Positions 33,726-43,578 of a stretch of DNA of 64,000 nt are shown piece after piece. The stretch is from JAPHTQ01 sp050288165. GTDB taxonomy: Bacteria > Pseudomonadota > Gammaproteobacteria > Thiohalomonadales > Thiohalomonadaceae. The notes under the pieces were generated by a model. The model was given only the letters and a program-made list of their open reading frames with translations. It searched no databases and was not told the DNA's origin. Position numbers and translations under genes: made by a program. The stretch spans positions 186,001 to 250,000 of the forward strand of contig JBNKDG010000002.1 in the NCBI GenBank assembly GCA_050288165.1, written 5' to 3'. How positions within the stretch are numbered: position 1 is the stretch's first letter; every line of letters begins with the position of its first letter.

Positions 33726-36700
33726 ATGATGTCGAGTGTTAAGTCAAGTTATCAGGGAAGGTTCACGTTCCCAATCGCGTTGTCATTGCTGTGGCTGATC
33801 TCCCTGCTTGCAGGATGCGGTGGCGGCAGCAGCGGTGGTTCATCGCAGAATGTCGACACAGATTCTCTGATGCTGGTTGCCGATGCTGGAGGTATCTGCG
33901 AGACCCTCCTGTTGGGAGAGGTGTATACAGGCTCAACGGCGCCACTGGCCTGTAATAATGGCTCTGATCCCTATACTGCTTATCTTGATGGCAGCAGATC
34001 GACTAGCTCCGCTAATGGTGCACTGAGTTACAACTGGTCGTTTGTTTATAAACCTGCGGGCAGTACGGTTAAGTTAACTGGTGCAAACACCGTCAATCCG
34101 ACATTCGTACCTGATGTGGGCGGTGCGTATGCCGTGCAGTTGATAGTGAGTTCACATGGGGTATCAAGCTCGCGAGCGGTCGCCATGGTGGTGGCGCTTG
34201 ATGATGCGGCACTCCACCCGGATCCGATAGCCAACCCTACTTCTCACCGTTACTCATTCCACGGCGGACTGACGAGTAATTGTTCTGTCTGTCATTCAGG
34301 CAGATATTCGTCACTTCAGGCCAAATCAGGTACCCACATTTCGACAAGTAATCTGTGTCAATCCTGTCATTCCCCGCTAGGGTTTGTAGCAGCAAGTTTT
34401 GTCGATCACGCGGAGGTCTTCGGTAATTGCAGCGATTGTCATAATGGTGTTATCGCCATCGGTAAGTCTCCGGCGCACATCGAGACCACACAGGAATGTA
34501 GTGATTGCCATAATACCGACAGTTTCTTCGACCTCAATCCTGACGGCAGTTTCGATCACACTAACATCAGTTCACCATGCTCAGCCTGTCACAATGGCGT
34601 TGCCGCGCCAGGTACGAACACGATACCCAATCATCCGAGCGTTTCTGTGGAGTGCAATAACTGCCACACCACGGCGTCGTTTAATCCACCCTTCGTCAAC
34701 CATTCGGCGGTTACACCGGCCAGTTGTGGTCAGAGCGGTTGTCATGATGGTTTGAGTCCAACAATCGTCAGTAAAAATTCAGCGCCGAATCCGCACCCGG
34801 ATACGGGCGATATCACCCAGGCGTGTGATCTCTGTCATAACACCACTACGTTCAATTTGAATGGTATCTTTGACCATGGTGTGTTGGCGCGTCATCCCAT
34901 CGCCTGTAGCGCCTGCCATGATGGAGTAAATGCACTCGGTAAACCGGGAGCTCACATCGCCACTTCGGGCGAGTGCAGCAACTGCCACCACACCTCATCG
35001 TTTGTCGGTGGGTTTGTTGACCACACCTCACCCGAAGTGACCAGTCAGCAGTGCGTTGCTTGCCACGATGGTATCACTGCGCCGGGAATACCAACGATCC
35101 CACCTTTCCCGCAACCTCTAGTAGATATTCATACCGCTGCGGCTGGTCAGCCCTGTAGCGACTGCCACACCGCTGGTGGCGGATTCGGCCTGGCAACGGT
35201 GGATCACAGTGGCTTTGGCACGCAGGGGCCATCGAACCCAACCCCCTGTAATTCCTGTCATGATGGTAGTACCGCAACAGGAAAACCCAATAACCATCAA
35301 ATCACAACGGCTGAATGCAGTGTCTGCCATGACCCGCAATCGGATACGTTTGCCGGCGGGACGTTTGATCATTCATCGGTGAATGTCATCGGTAATGTCT
35401 CGACACCCACCTGCGTCTCCTGTCACGATGGGTCGACAGCGCTCGGTCGCTCAGTGACGCACGTACCGCTGCCGATACCGGGTGAAGATTGTCTGGTGTG
35501 TCATACCGACACAGCAGGATTCACCAGCTTTGCACTGGATACCTTTGACCATACTGCTGCAGGTATCACCGATAATTGTGCCAGCTGTCACGATGGTCTG
35601 CCGCATGACGGCGTGGTCGTGATCGCGGCGCCAAACAGTCATATACCGACAACCGATGACTGCAGCGTCTGTCACACCGATACACTGAACGGTCCCGGTA
35701 TTAACGGTACGGCATCAAGTGGCTTCCGTACCGCCACCCGTTTTGTCACTACGGTGCATCCCGCTTACACGACCGGTTGCAGTAGTTGTCACAACGGTTC
35801 GTACAACAATACGATTTATAACGCCACGTTCTACAAGACCGCACCGATCTCTTCTACGCATAGTACGGTGAATAACAGTGGCTGGGAGTGTAATGCCTGT
35901 CATACCACGACCGGCGCCTTCGCAGAGACCAATCCGGTTAATCACCTGGACCCTGCCGTTGCGTCCCAGGCGTGTGTGAGTTGCCATGCCGATGGCAATA
36001 CGACTCAGCCTGTTGGCAAAAGCGGGGCGCACCCGTCGACATCCGATAGCTGTCAGGATTGCCATCAAACCGGCGGCAGCTTTGTCGCAGGCTTTGACCA
36101 CACAACAATGGATGCTGGTGGTGTTAATGAAGGAATGGCCTGTGCCGGTTGCCATAATGGTTTGACTGCAACAGGTAAAAACACCAACCATCTGCCGACA
36201 ACACGTGACTGCAGTGTTTGTCACGCAGGATATCCCCCGCTAGCCTCATCATTCGCTGCTGGTAGCTTCGATCACAGTGGTCCAGAAATGATTGGTCAGC
36301 AGTGTATGGACTGCCACAACAACACTATCGCCATTGGTAAATCCGCTTCGCATATGGTGACTAATGCTGATTGTGGTGCCTGTCATACTACTGAGGGAAC
36401 GTTTGCGACAAATGCTACGGGTGGATTCGATCATACAGGTGTGACCACCGGCTGTGCCGCATCCGGCTGCCATGCGTTTGGTACAGCCGGCGTGGTCGAT
36501 GTCACCGACGATCCAAACCCACTGCCGCACATACCGATCCTTGGCTCGTCAGGTGAAATTAACTGTTATAGCTGCCACCGAACTAATGTGGGCGGCACCT
36601 TCGCCAACGCGACAATGGACCACTCGGTAGTCGCATCTACGGCATGTGAGAGTTGTCATGACGGTGGTCACGATGGTAGTAATGTGGCACATATCGTCAC

Positions 36701-37034
36701 ACCGAAACCCGCTAATCATTTCGTGACGGCTATTGCTGCGTGTGCGTCATGCCATACCAGTACCAGTTCCTGGGGAGTAGCGGTGACTGCCTACAGTCAT
36801 GTCGCCAATGGTGGCTACCCTGGTAATCACAGCTCACGACGTATCTCATCATGTGTGCAGTGCCATGACAGTTCACCACCTAATGCGGATATCTCAGGCT
36901 TCCCGCATGCTACCTATGGCTCAACCTGTGCCGCCTGTCATGCATCCGATGGGACAAGGGAGCATGGTAATCCGCTTGGCTCAAGGTATTACAATTGCGG
37001 TAGTTGCCACCGAGTGAGTAGTAGTAGCTGGTAA
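33726..37034 (+). CDS. Giant multihaem c-type cytochrome lipoprotein (33 haem-binding motifs)
   Basis: About 1102 residues from the ATG at 33726; 33729 is equally possible. GGAAG at 33716-33720 fits these starts, whereas the GTG at 33693 has no site. Signal peptide with lipobox (LLAGC, Cys 31), Gly/Ser linker, a PKD/Ig-like beta domain (about 60-165), then from residue 186 to the end I count 31 CXXCH and 2 CX4CH (CGQSGCH, CAASGCH) motifs, about one per 28 residues. Modules repeat as CxxCHDG...GKxxxHIxT...CxxCH...FDH, the extra His being likely axial ligands. The CX4CH/CXXCH mix recalls large Geobacter cytochromes. Likely an outer-surface or periplasmic electron conduit; partner genes are absent nearby. 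Confidence 0.9.
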   Translation: MMSSVKSSYQGRFTFPIALSLLWLISLLAGCGGGSSGGSSQNVDTDSLMLVADAGGICETLLLGEVYTGSTAPLACNNGSDPYTAYLDGSRSTSSANGALSYNWSFVYKPAGSTVKLTGANTVNPTFVPDVGGAYAVQLIVSSHGVSSSRAVAMVVALDDAALHPDPIANPTSHRYSFHGGLTSNCSVCHSGRYSSLQAKSGTHISTSNLCQSCHSPLGFVAASFVDHAEVFGNCSDCHNGVIAIGKSPAHIETTQECSDCHNTDSFFDLNPDGSFDHTNISSPCSACHNGVAAPGTNTIPNHPSVSVECNNCHTTASFNPPFVNHSAVTPASCGQSGCHDGLSPTIVSKNSAPNPHPDTGDITQACDLCHNTTTFNLNGIFDHGVLARHPIACSACHDGVNALGKPGAHIATSGECSNCHHTSSFVGGFVDHTSPEVTSQQCVACHDGITAPGIPTIPPFPQPLVDIHTAAAGQPCSDCHTAGGGFGLATVDHSGFGTQGPSNPTPCNSCHDGSTATGKPNNHQITTAECSVCHDPQSDTFAGGTFDHSSVNVIGNVSTPTCVSCHDGSTALGRSVTHVPLPIPGEDCLVCHTDTAGFTSFALDTFDHTAAGITDNCASCHDGLPHDGVVVIAAPNSHIPTTDDCSVCHTDTLNGPGINGTASSGFRTATRFVTTVHPAYTTGCSSCHNGSYNNTIYNATFYKTAPISSTHSTVNNSGWECNACHTTTGAFAETNPVNHLDPAVASQACVSCHADGNTTQPVGKSGAHPSTSDSCQDCHQTGGSFVAGFDHTTMDAGGVNEGMACAGCHNGLTATGKNTNHLPTTRDCSVCHAGYPPLASSFAAGSFDHSGPEMIGQQCMDCHNNTIAIGKSASHMVTNADCGACHTTEGTFATNATGGFDHTGVTTGCAASGCHAFGTAGVVDVTDDPNPLPHIPILGSSGEINCYSCHRTNVGGTFANATMDHSVVASTACESCHDGGHDGSNVAHIVTPKPANHFVTAIAACASCHTSTSSWGVAVTAYSHVANGGYPGNHSSRRISSCVQCHDSSPPNADISGFPHATYGSTCAACHASDGTREHGNPLGSRYYNCGSCHRVSSSSW

Positions 37035-37052
37035 CTTTCGCAATCCCAATAT

Positions 37053-37089
37053 AAAGCCCGGTATCTTTTACAGAGTACCGGGCTTTTTT
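37053..37089 (+). terminator. Rho-independent terminator of the multihaem cytochrome gene
   Basis: AAAGCCCGGTA-N12-TACCGGGCTTTTTT: 11-bp stem and six T, about 20 nt after the stop. It isolates the gene from tadA. Confidence 0.92.
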
Positions 37090-37183
37090 CATGTGTGGTA
37101 AAGATGGTTGAATCACGGGCGTCCTGAACACACATTCCAGGCTTCGTTTACATTCGAGTGGGAATAGGAAAAAATGCCACCGA

Positions 37184-37648
37184 ATGACTATCGAACTCGA
37201 ATCCCCCGACACTCACTGGATGCGCCGTGCACTCGAGCTGGCGCAGCAGGCTGCACTTGAAGGCGAGGTGCCGGTGGGTGCCGTGCTGGTCAGGGATGGC
37301 AAGTTGATTGCCGAGGGTTGGAACAGGCCTATCGCCGAAAACGATCCCAGCGGCCATGCTGAGATGAGGGTGCTGCGTGAGGCGGGCAAGGTGCTTGAGA
37401 ATTATCGCCTGACGGGTACCACTCTCTATGTGACACTCGAGCCCTGTCCCATGTGCGCCGGGGCGATGGTGCATGCGCGAGTAGCGCGGGTGGTTTACGC
37501 GGCTGCCGATCCTCGCACCGGTGCGGCCGGTTCAGTCTTCAATCTGTTGCAGAGCGAAGCGTTGAATCACCGCTGTGAGGTGGCGGGCGGTTTGCTGGCA
37601 GAGGAGAGTGGCGCGTTGCTGCAGGATTTTTTCCGCCGCCGCCGCTAA
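37184..37648 (+). CDS. tadA: tRNA-specific adenosine-34 deaminase
   Basis: A 154-residue zinc deaminase that makes inosine at the wobble position of tRNA-Arg(ACG). The zinc motif is HAEMRVL (catalytic Glu) with PCPMCAGAM. The ATG at 37184 begins MTIELESPDTHWMRRALELA. It ends 3 nt from the convergent mltF. Confidence 0.96.
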   Translation: MTIELESPDTHWMRRALELAQQAALEGEVPVGAVLVRDGKLIAEGWNRPIAENDPSGHAEMRVLREAGKVLENYRLTGTTLYVTLEPCPMCAGAMVHARVARVVYAAADPRTGAAGSVFNLLQSEALNHRCEVAGGLLAEESGALLQDFFRRRR

Positions 37649-37651
37649 AGC

Positions 37652-39055
37652 TCAAAGGGTGGGGGTGTTGATCTCCAGCGCCCGATTTACCGGCGTATTT
37701 TGTTCTTCCTGCCCCAGGGCGCGTACCAGCAGGTCAAAGTAGCGGCGAATATTCTCCACATATCTTACTGCCTCGTTGCCTCGGGCATAGCCGTGGCGGG
37801 TCTTGTGGTACCACTTGCGTTTACGCAGTAGTGGCAGGTTTTCTTTCACGTCCTTCCAACTGTCCGGATTGCCACCCCTTTTCTCGGTAATGATACGGGC
37901 GTCTTCCAGGTGTCCATAACCGACGTTATAGGCGGCCAGTGCCAGCCAGGATCGATCCGGTTCCTGAATGCGCGGCGGTAGCTTGGTCAACATCTGATTC
38001 AAATAGAGGGCGCCGCCGCGGATGCTCTGCACCGGATCGGTTCGCTTGTCGACCCCGATCTCGATGGCAGTCTTTTTGGTCAGCATCATGAGACCGCGTA
38101 CCCCGGTGGGAGAGACGGCGTTCGGATTCCAGTGCGACTCCTGATAGGCGGTCGCCGCCAGCAGGCGCCAGTCGAGTTGGTACTCCTCGGCCGCGTACTC
38201 AAACAGCTTGCGGTATTCGGGCAGCAGAGCCTCAATATGGCGCTGATAGGTAATGGTGTCGACGTAGTCGAAACTGCTGAGGTGGCCGTAATAGCGGTCG
38301 ATCAGCTGGGCCAGGCCGCCGTTTTCTTTCATGCGGGTGATGTAGTCGCTGGCCGCCTGGTAGAGGCTGTCGTCCTTCATCCGCGGAAAGGCCCAGGCCA
38401 GCGGCTCCGGTTCGGTGATGTTGAAGGCGACCCGCAGCTCCGGGTAGTAGCGTTGATTGATGGCGATTTCGTTGGAATCGGCGACGGTATAGTCGAGCTC
38501 CTTGTCCCACACCAGCGTCAGTAGCTCTTCGCTCTCGGCATCCTTGTTAACCTGCCAGGTCAGGTCGGGGTACTGGTACTTGAGTTTGCGCAGTTCCTCT
38601 TCATGGCTGCTGCGTGAGGTGATCTCCAGACTCCCCTGGAGGTTCTCGATGCTGTCAGGTCGTGTCCCGCCGACACGGTAGACTAGTTGCTGGGTGATCA
38701 ATTGGTAGGGCGGGGTGAAGCGCGCCCAGGCCTGACGCTTGCGGGTGGCGGTGAGCCCTGCAGCGGCAAAGTCGGCGTCGCGGTCGAGCAGTCGCTCCAG
38801 CACATCGCCGACATTGCTGGCGACCACCATTTTCAGTTCCACCCCCAGTTCGTCGGCAAAGCCCCTGGCCAGGTCATATTCCAGCCCTGTCGGGCCGTAG
38901 GTGCCTTCGTAATAGGTGGTGCCGGAGTTGCGGGTGAGGACGACCAGTTTGCCGCTGTTCTTGACCCTTTCCAGCTCATTATCGCCGGAGCTACAGGCGC
39001 CAAGCAGCAGGCTGAAGAGCAGGGGCAGGAGTGTAAAGTGTGATCGTGTTCTCAT
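37652..39055 (-). CDS. mltF: Membrane-bound lytic murein transglycosylase F
   Basis: A 467-residue lipoprotein starting MRTRSHFTLLPLLFSLLLGACSS at 39055; upstream in-frame starts add residues before the signal peptide and are rejected. An N-terminal SBP_bac_3-like domain (GKLVVLTRNSGTTYYEG) is followed by an SLT transglycosylase domain (AATAYQESHWNPNAVSPTGVRGLMML, with catalytic Glu in QESHW). It cleaves glycan strands to 1,6-anhydro products at the outer membrane. tadA-mltF adjacency is common. Confidence 0.96.
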   Translation of the reverse strand: MRTRSHFTLLPLLFSLLLGACSSGDNELERVKNSGKLVVLTRNSGTTYYEGTYGPTGLEYDLARGFADELGVELKMVVASNVGDVLERLLDRDADFAAAGLTATRKRQAWARFTPPYQLITQQLVYRVGGTRPDSIENLQGSLEITSRSSHEEELRKLKYQYPDLTWQVNKDAESEELLTLVWDKELDYTVADSNEIAINQRYYPELRVAFNITEPEPLAWAFPRMKDDSLYQAASDYITRMKENGGLAQLIDRYYGHLSSFDYVDTITYQRHIEALLPEYRKLFEYAAEEYQLDWRLLAATAYQESHWNPNAVSPTGVRGLMMLTKKTAIEIGVDKRTDPVQSIRGGALYLNQMLTKLPPRIQEPDRSWLALAAYNVGYGHLEDARIITEKRGGNPDSWKDVKENLPLLRKRKWYHKTRHGYARGNEAVRYVENIRRYFDLLVRALGQEEQNTPVNRALEINTPTL

Positions 39056-39145
39056 ATTGCGGACAGTATACGGGATCGGCTTATTCTTGTCGGCCCGCCT
39101 TAGCTGCCGCTTAACAAATTGTCCCATCACCAGATGATATTTGCG

Positions 39146-39862
39146 TTACATCTTTAGGCTTACGCAGCCATCGGTATCGCAACGCAGGGCGCCGCCCCGG
39201 TCGTTCCATTCGGGCAGGACGTAACGAGTGGCGTTGTGACCGTCCACGGGATGAGTGTGTGTGGCGGGGCGGTGAGTGTGGCCGTGTATCAGTCGGCTGA
39301 CACCATACTGGCGCAGGGTGTTTTCTACTGCTTGCGGGTTGACGTCCATGATGGTCTCGTCCTTTTCTCCTGTTTCCTTGCGGCTACGCTCGCGCAACTG
39401 CCGGGCGAAGGCGATGCGTTCTTCCGCCGATTTGGCGAGGAACCCGGCGATCCATGCCGGATCGCGTAGCTGGCTGCGCATCGCCTGGTAGGGCTGGTCA
39501 TCGGTGCACAACAGGTCGCCGTGCATCAGCAGGGTGGGGGTGCCGTAGAGATCGATACAGAGGGGATCGTCGATGAGGTGGCAACCGCTCATCTGCTCGA
39601 AGGTCTTGCCAAGCAGGAAGTCGCGGTTGCCGTGCATCACGTAGACTGCTGTGCCGCTGTCGCTCAGGGCGCGGAGGGCGTCGATGACCGGGCGATATTC
39701 CGGCAGCACCAGATCGTCACCCAGCCACGCCTCGAACAGGTCGCCGAGGATATAGAGTGCCTCGGCGCCGCGCGCTGCACCCGCCAGAAAATCGAGGAAC
39801 AGGCGGATGGTCTGCGGGCGCTCCGCACTCAGGTGCAGGTCGGCGACGAACAGGCTGGCCAC
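39146..39862 (-). CDS. lpxH: UDP-2,3-diacylglucosamine diphosphatase
   Basis: A 238-residue calcineurin-type phosphoesterase of lipid A synthesis. Metal motifs: FVADLHLSAERP, YILGDLFEAWLGDD, MHGNRDFLLG and HGHTHRPATH. It removes UMP to make lipid X. It is followed on the minus strand by no close gene; ppiB lies 8 nt upstream, so lpxH is last in a ppi-ppiB-lpxH series. Confidence 0.96.
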   Translation of the reverse strand: MASLFVADLHLSAERPQTIRLFLDFLAGAARGAEALYILGDLFEAWLGDDLVLPEYRPVIDALRALSDSGTAVYVMHGNRDFLLGKTFEQMSGCHLIDDPLCIDLYGTPTLLMHGDLLCTDDQPYQAMRSQLRDPAWIAGFLAKSAEERIAFARQLRERSRKETGEKDETIMDVNPQAVENTLRQYGVSRLIHGHTHRPATHTHPVDGHNATRYVLPEWNDRGGALRCDTDGCVSLKM

Positions 39863-39870
39863 GTTGCCGC

Positions 39871-40368
39871 TTACTCCTCGACGACCTCGGCGCTTTCGAT
39901 GATCACGTCTTCCACCGGCACATCCTGGTGGAATCCGGCGTTGCCGGTATCAACGGCCTTGATCCGTTCTACCACGTCCATGCCATCCACCACCTTGCCG
40001 AAGACCGCGTAACCCCAACCGTCGGGGGTCGGTGAGCGGTGGTCAAGGAAGGTGTTGTTGCTGACATTGATGAAGAACTGGGCCGAGGCGGAGTGGGGTT
40101 CCATGGTGCGGGCCATGGCGATGGTCCCCTTTTCATTAGAAAGGCCGTTGTCCGCTTCGTTTTTGATCGGAGCGCGGGTCTGCTTCTCTTTCATGCCCGG
40201 CTCCATGCCGCCGCCCTGGATCATGAAGCCGTTAATCACGCGGTGGAATATGGTGTTGTTGTAGAAGCCATCTTTCACGTAAGTGGTGAAGTTTTCCACG
40301 GTGACCGGCGCCTTGTCAGCGAAGAGTTCCAGGGTGATGGTGCCGAAGTTGGTGTTCAGTTTAATCAT
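39871..40368 (-). CDS. ppiB: Cytoplasmic cyclophilin PpiB
   Basis: A 165-residue peptidyl-prolyl cis-trans isomerase without signal peptide. Core motifs: FHRVINGFMIQGGG (catalytic Arg) and SAQFFINV. The ATG at 40368 (MIKLNTNFGT) follows an AGGAG site. The lipoprotein paralogue lies directly upstream. Confidence 0.95.
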   Translation of the reverse strand: MIKLNTNFGTITLELFADKAPVTVENFTTYVKDGFYNNTIFHRVINGFMIQGGGMEPGMKEKQTRAPIKNEADNGLSNEKGTIAMARTMEPHSASAQFFINVSNNTFLDHRSPTPDGWGYAVFGKVVDGMDVVERIKAVDTGNAGFHQDVPVEDVIIESAEVVEE

Positions 40369-40386
40369 GTTGCCGCTCCTCAACGA

Positions 40387-40983
40387 TTACTTTGCGGTCT
40401 CGCCCAGACGGGAAACCTTTTGAATGATGACAGGGGTGGCCGGTACGTCACGGTACATCCCCTTGCTGGTGGTAGCCACGGCTTTGATAGCCTTGACCAC
40501 ATCCATGCCCTTGATAATCCGACCAAAAACGGCATAGCCCCAGCCGCGCGGGGTCTTCTCGCGGAAGTCTAGGCTGCTGTTCATGGCGACATTGATATAG
40601 AACTGGGAGGTGGCGGAGTGGGGGTCCATGGTGCGTGCCATGGCCAGGGTACCGACGGTATTGCGCAGGCCGTTATCCGCCTCGTTCATGATCGGCGCGC
40701 GGGTCTGCTTTTGCTGCATCTCCGGGGTAAAACCGCCGCCCTGGATCATGAAGCCATCAATGACGCGGTGGAAGATGGTGCCGTTGTAGAAGCCATCATC
40801 AACATATTGGAGGAAGTTGGCGACACTTTTGGGTGCTTTGTCGGGGTAGAGTTCGATAACGATTTCGCCCATGCTGGTCTGCATCGAAACACGCGGGTTG
40901 GCGCTGGACGCGGGCGCATCGGATACCTCACTATTGCAGGCTGCGACAAACAACAGCAGGAGCAGGGGCAACAGCTTCTTCAT
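40387..40983 (-). CDS. Cyclophilin-type peptidyl-prolyl isomerase lipoprotein
   Basis: A 198-residue cyclophilin with a lipobox signal (LLLLFVAACNS), so exported and lipid-anchored, unlike periplasmic PpiA of enterics. Core motifs FHRVIDGFMIQGGG and ATSQFYINV are intact. It is about 60% similar to ppiB, 18 nt downstream, suggesting tandem duplication with gain of a signal peptide. Confidence 0.92.
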   Translation of the reverse strand: MKKLLPLLLLLFVAACNSEVSDAPASSANPRVSMQTSMGEIVIELYPDKAPKSVANFLQYVDDGFYNGTIFHRVIDGFMIQGGGFTPEMQQKQTRAPIMNEADNGLRNTVGTLAMARTMDPHSATSQFYINVAMNSSLDFREKTPRGWGYAVFGRIIKGMDVVKAIKAVATTSKGMYRDVPATPVIIQKVSRLGETAK

Positions 40984-41080
40984 TCTTGATCTCCGGTTTG
41001 GGCTGAAAGAGTGGCATGATATCGGTTCCGGGCGCGTGGAGAAAGGCGGAGCACGTGATAACGACTAATTGGTAACAGCG

Positions 41081-42055
41081 ATGACAACATTCAGACTGCA
41101 CTACTGGATTGGCCTGGCTGGGGTCGAGGACGATGAAAACAGCAATGCACAGCGGTGGGCCTCGCGTTTTGAGATCCCCGTGCTGTTGGTCACCCTGTGG
41201 ATACCGATTCACTGGTTTATGGAGGTGCGGGAACTGCTGACCCCACTACAGAGCCATTTGGGGGACTGGGCTATCTGGCTGGTCTTTCTGCTTGAGACCA
41301 GTGTGTTGACCTGGATGGTGGATGATAAGTGGCGTTACCTGCGGCGTAACTGGATGAATCTGGTGATCATCGCCGGCGGCGTCCCGATGGTATGGAATTT
41401 TGCGCCATTGACCGGCGTGCTGCGAAGCCTGCGGTTGCTGTTGCTGGTTGGCCTGCTGTTCCGTTTTTCAGGCAATGTGCGGCAGTTTCTGGCACATAAT
41501 CGCCTTGGCGCCACACTGGCCGTTGCTTTTGTGGTGATCGTTCTGGCCGGTCTTCTGATGGCGGCAATCGAGCCTGGCGTTGATTCACCCTGGGACGGTA
41601 TCTGGTGGGCCTGGGTGACGGTCACCACGGTCGGTTATGGCGATATAGTGCCCGTTACAGGAGCGGGTAAACTTTTTGCCGCGCTCCTGATTTTGCTCGG
41701 GGTGGGGCTGTTCTCGCTGATGACCGCCAACTTCTCCTCTTTCTTTATTGGTCGCGACGTGAGTCGCGTTGAGGCGGAGCTGGAACATGATATGGAGAAA
41801 GTGACCCACGAAGAGGTCGACACCCATGCTTTGGTCAACCGGCTGGGCAAAGAGTTGTTGGCATTGGAGCAACGTTTGGGCGACATGGAACACAGGAATC
41901 GAGAGAGCGGTCGTCTGGAGCGGCACATCGGACGTGATGTGACTCGCACGGTAAAGGAAGAGCAGGAGTTGCTGCATACGATGCGCCAGATCGGCAGTAG
42001 CATTGGTCGAATCGAACAGCGCCTTGAGGCGTTGGAGCGAAAAATCCGTAGCTGA
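41081..42055 (+). CDS. Voltage-gated-type potassium channel
   Basis: A 324-residue membrane protein: several transmembrane helices (about 30-165), an arginine-bearing S4-like helix (VLRSLRLLLLVGLLFR), pore loop with the K+ selectivity filter TVGYGD near residue 182, a last helix and a long cytoplasmic coiled coil (about 225-324). The coiled coil probably oligomerises the tetramer. ATG at 41081 lacks a strong Shine-Dalgarno; TTG at 41069 is an alternative. It is divergent from the cyclophilins. Confidence 0.88.
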   Translation: MTTFRLHYWIGLAGVEDDENSNAQRWASRFEIPVLLVTLWIPIHWFMEVRELLTPLQSHLGDWAIWLVFLLETSVLTWMVDDKWRYLRRNWMNLVIIAGGVPMVWNFAPLTGVLRSLRLLLLVGLLFRFSGNVRQFLAHNRLGATLAVAFVVIVLAGLLMAAIEPGVDSPWDGIWWAWVTVTTVGYGDIVPVTGAGKLFAALLILLGVGLFSLMTANFSSFFIGRDVSRVEAELEHDMEKVTHEEVDTHALVNRLGKELLALEQRLGDMEHRNRESGRLERHIGRDVTRTVKEEQELLHTMRQIGSSIGRIEQRLEALERKIRS

Positions 42056-42143
42056 TGCCGTTGGTCTTTGTCGCCACCACGGCTTTGGGCTAACATGCGC
42101 GGCTGTCGTAACAATACACGCTGTTAGTCAAAGAGACCCCGGC

Positions 42144-43541
42144 ATGGCCTATTCACATCATCTCAAGGTATACAACAATCTAAGCCGTCGACTTGAGCCC
42201 TTCGCGCCCATCGACCCGCAACGGGTACGGATGTATGTCTGCGGCATGACCGTCTACGACTTCTGCCACATTGGCCACGCCCGTGTGCTGGTGGTGTTCG
42301 ATGTGATCAATCGTTACCTGCGCCAGATCTACGGTGCGGAACACGTCACCTACGTGCGCAACATCACCGATATCGACGACAAGATTATCGCCCGTGCCAA
42401 CGACAACGGCGAGGATTTCAACGACCTGACCGGACGCTTCATCGCTGCGATGCACGAGGATGCCGATGCCCTCGGTGTGGCGCGTCCCGATCAGGAACCG
42501 CGGGCGACCCTGCATATGTCGCAGATCCTGGCGATGATCGAAAAGCTGGTGGAGAACGGCTACGCCTATCCGGCGAATAACGGCGACGTCTACTACGACG
42601 TCAGCAAGTTCGAAGGTTACGGTAAGCTCTCCGGCAAGAATCCGGAAGACCTGCGCGCTGGTGAACGAGTGGCGGTGGACGAGGCCAAGGACGATCCACT
42701 CGACTTCGTGCTGTGGAAGGCAGCCAAGCCAGGTGAGCCGAGTTGGGATTCACCCTGGGGTAAGGGACGTCCCGGCTGGCACATCGAATGTTCCGCCATG
42801 TCGGTGCATGCGCTGGGAGAGCACTTCGATATCCATGGCGGCGGCATGGACCTGCAATTTCCCCACCATGAGAACGAGATCGCCCAGTCCGAGGGGGCCT
42901 GTGGCTGCAAGTTCGTCAACTACTGGCTGCACAACGGCTTCGTCCGCGTGGACAACGAAAAGATGTCCAAGTCGCTGGGCAATTTTTTCACGATCCGTGA
43001 CGTAATGGGTCGTTACGATGCGGAGGTGATCCGATACTTCATCCTCACCAGTCACTACCGCAGTCCGCTCAACTATTCGGATCAGCATCTGGATAACGCC
43101 AAGGCGGCGTTGACCAGTCTCTATAACAGTTTGCGCGGTGTGCAAGCTGCCGCTGACGGTGATGTCGACAACGAATACAGCCGCCGCTTTTACGCCGCAC
43201 TGGATGAAGACTTCGCCACCCCTGAGGCGCTGGCGGTACTGTTTGAGCTGGCCCATGAGGTGAATCGGCAACGCGGCAGCGAAGAAGGGGCGGTGTTGGC
43301 AGGGCAACTGCGACATCTGGGCGCTATGTTGGGCATGTTGCAGCGGGAACCGGAACAGTTCCTGCGCGGCTCATCGAGCGGCGGGCCCTCGGACGAGGAG
43401 ATCGAAGCCCTGATCGCCGCCCGTCTGGAGGCGCGCAGCAACAAAAACTGGGCCGAATCGGATCGAATTCGAGACGAACTCAAGGCCCAGGGCATCGTTC
43501 TGGAAGACAGCGCGCAGGGGACAACCTGGCGTCGCGAGTAA
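42144..43541 (+). CDS. cysS: Cysteinyl-tRNA synthetase
   Basis: A 465-residue class I synthetase. HIGHAR and KMSKSLGN signatures and the zinc ligands (first Cys in YVCGMTVYD, then CSAMSVH and HHENE) are present. It starts at the ATG at 42144 (MAYSHHLKVYNNL); the upstream frame overlaps the channel gene and is not part of the family. Confidence 0.98.
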   Translation: MAYSHHLKVYNNLSRRLEPFAPIDPQRVRMYVCGMTVYDFCHIGHARVLVVFDVINRYLRQIYGAEHVTYVRNITDIDDKIIARANDNGEDFNDLTGRFIAAMHEDADALGVARPDQEPRATLHMSQILAMIEKLVENGYAYPANNGDVYYDVSKFEGYGKLSGKNPEDLRAGERVAVDEAKDDPLDFVLWKAAKPGEPSWDSPWGKGRPGWHIECSAMSVHALGEHFDIHGGGMDLQFPHHENEIAQSEGACGCKFVNYWLHNGFVRVDNEKMSKSLGNFFTIRDVMGRYDAEVIRYFILTSHYRSPLNYSDQHLDNAKAALTSLYNSLRGVQAAADGDVDNEYSRRFYAALDEDFATPEALAVLFELAHEVNRQRGSEEGAVLAGQLRHLGAMLGMLQREPEQFLRGSSSGGPSDEEIEALIAARLEARSNKNWAESDRIRDELKAQGIVLEDSAQGTTWRRE

Positions 43542-43578
43542 AAAACTCCGGTCAGCTGACCAAAACAAGGGGGACACC

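Noticed and set aside
34263..37031. Regular repeats that could suggest a CRISPR or tandem repeat array
   Set aside because: The periodicity comes from haem-binding codons (TGT-CAT type) within one open reading frame; there are no identical repeats with unique spacers.
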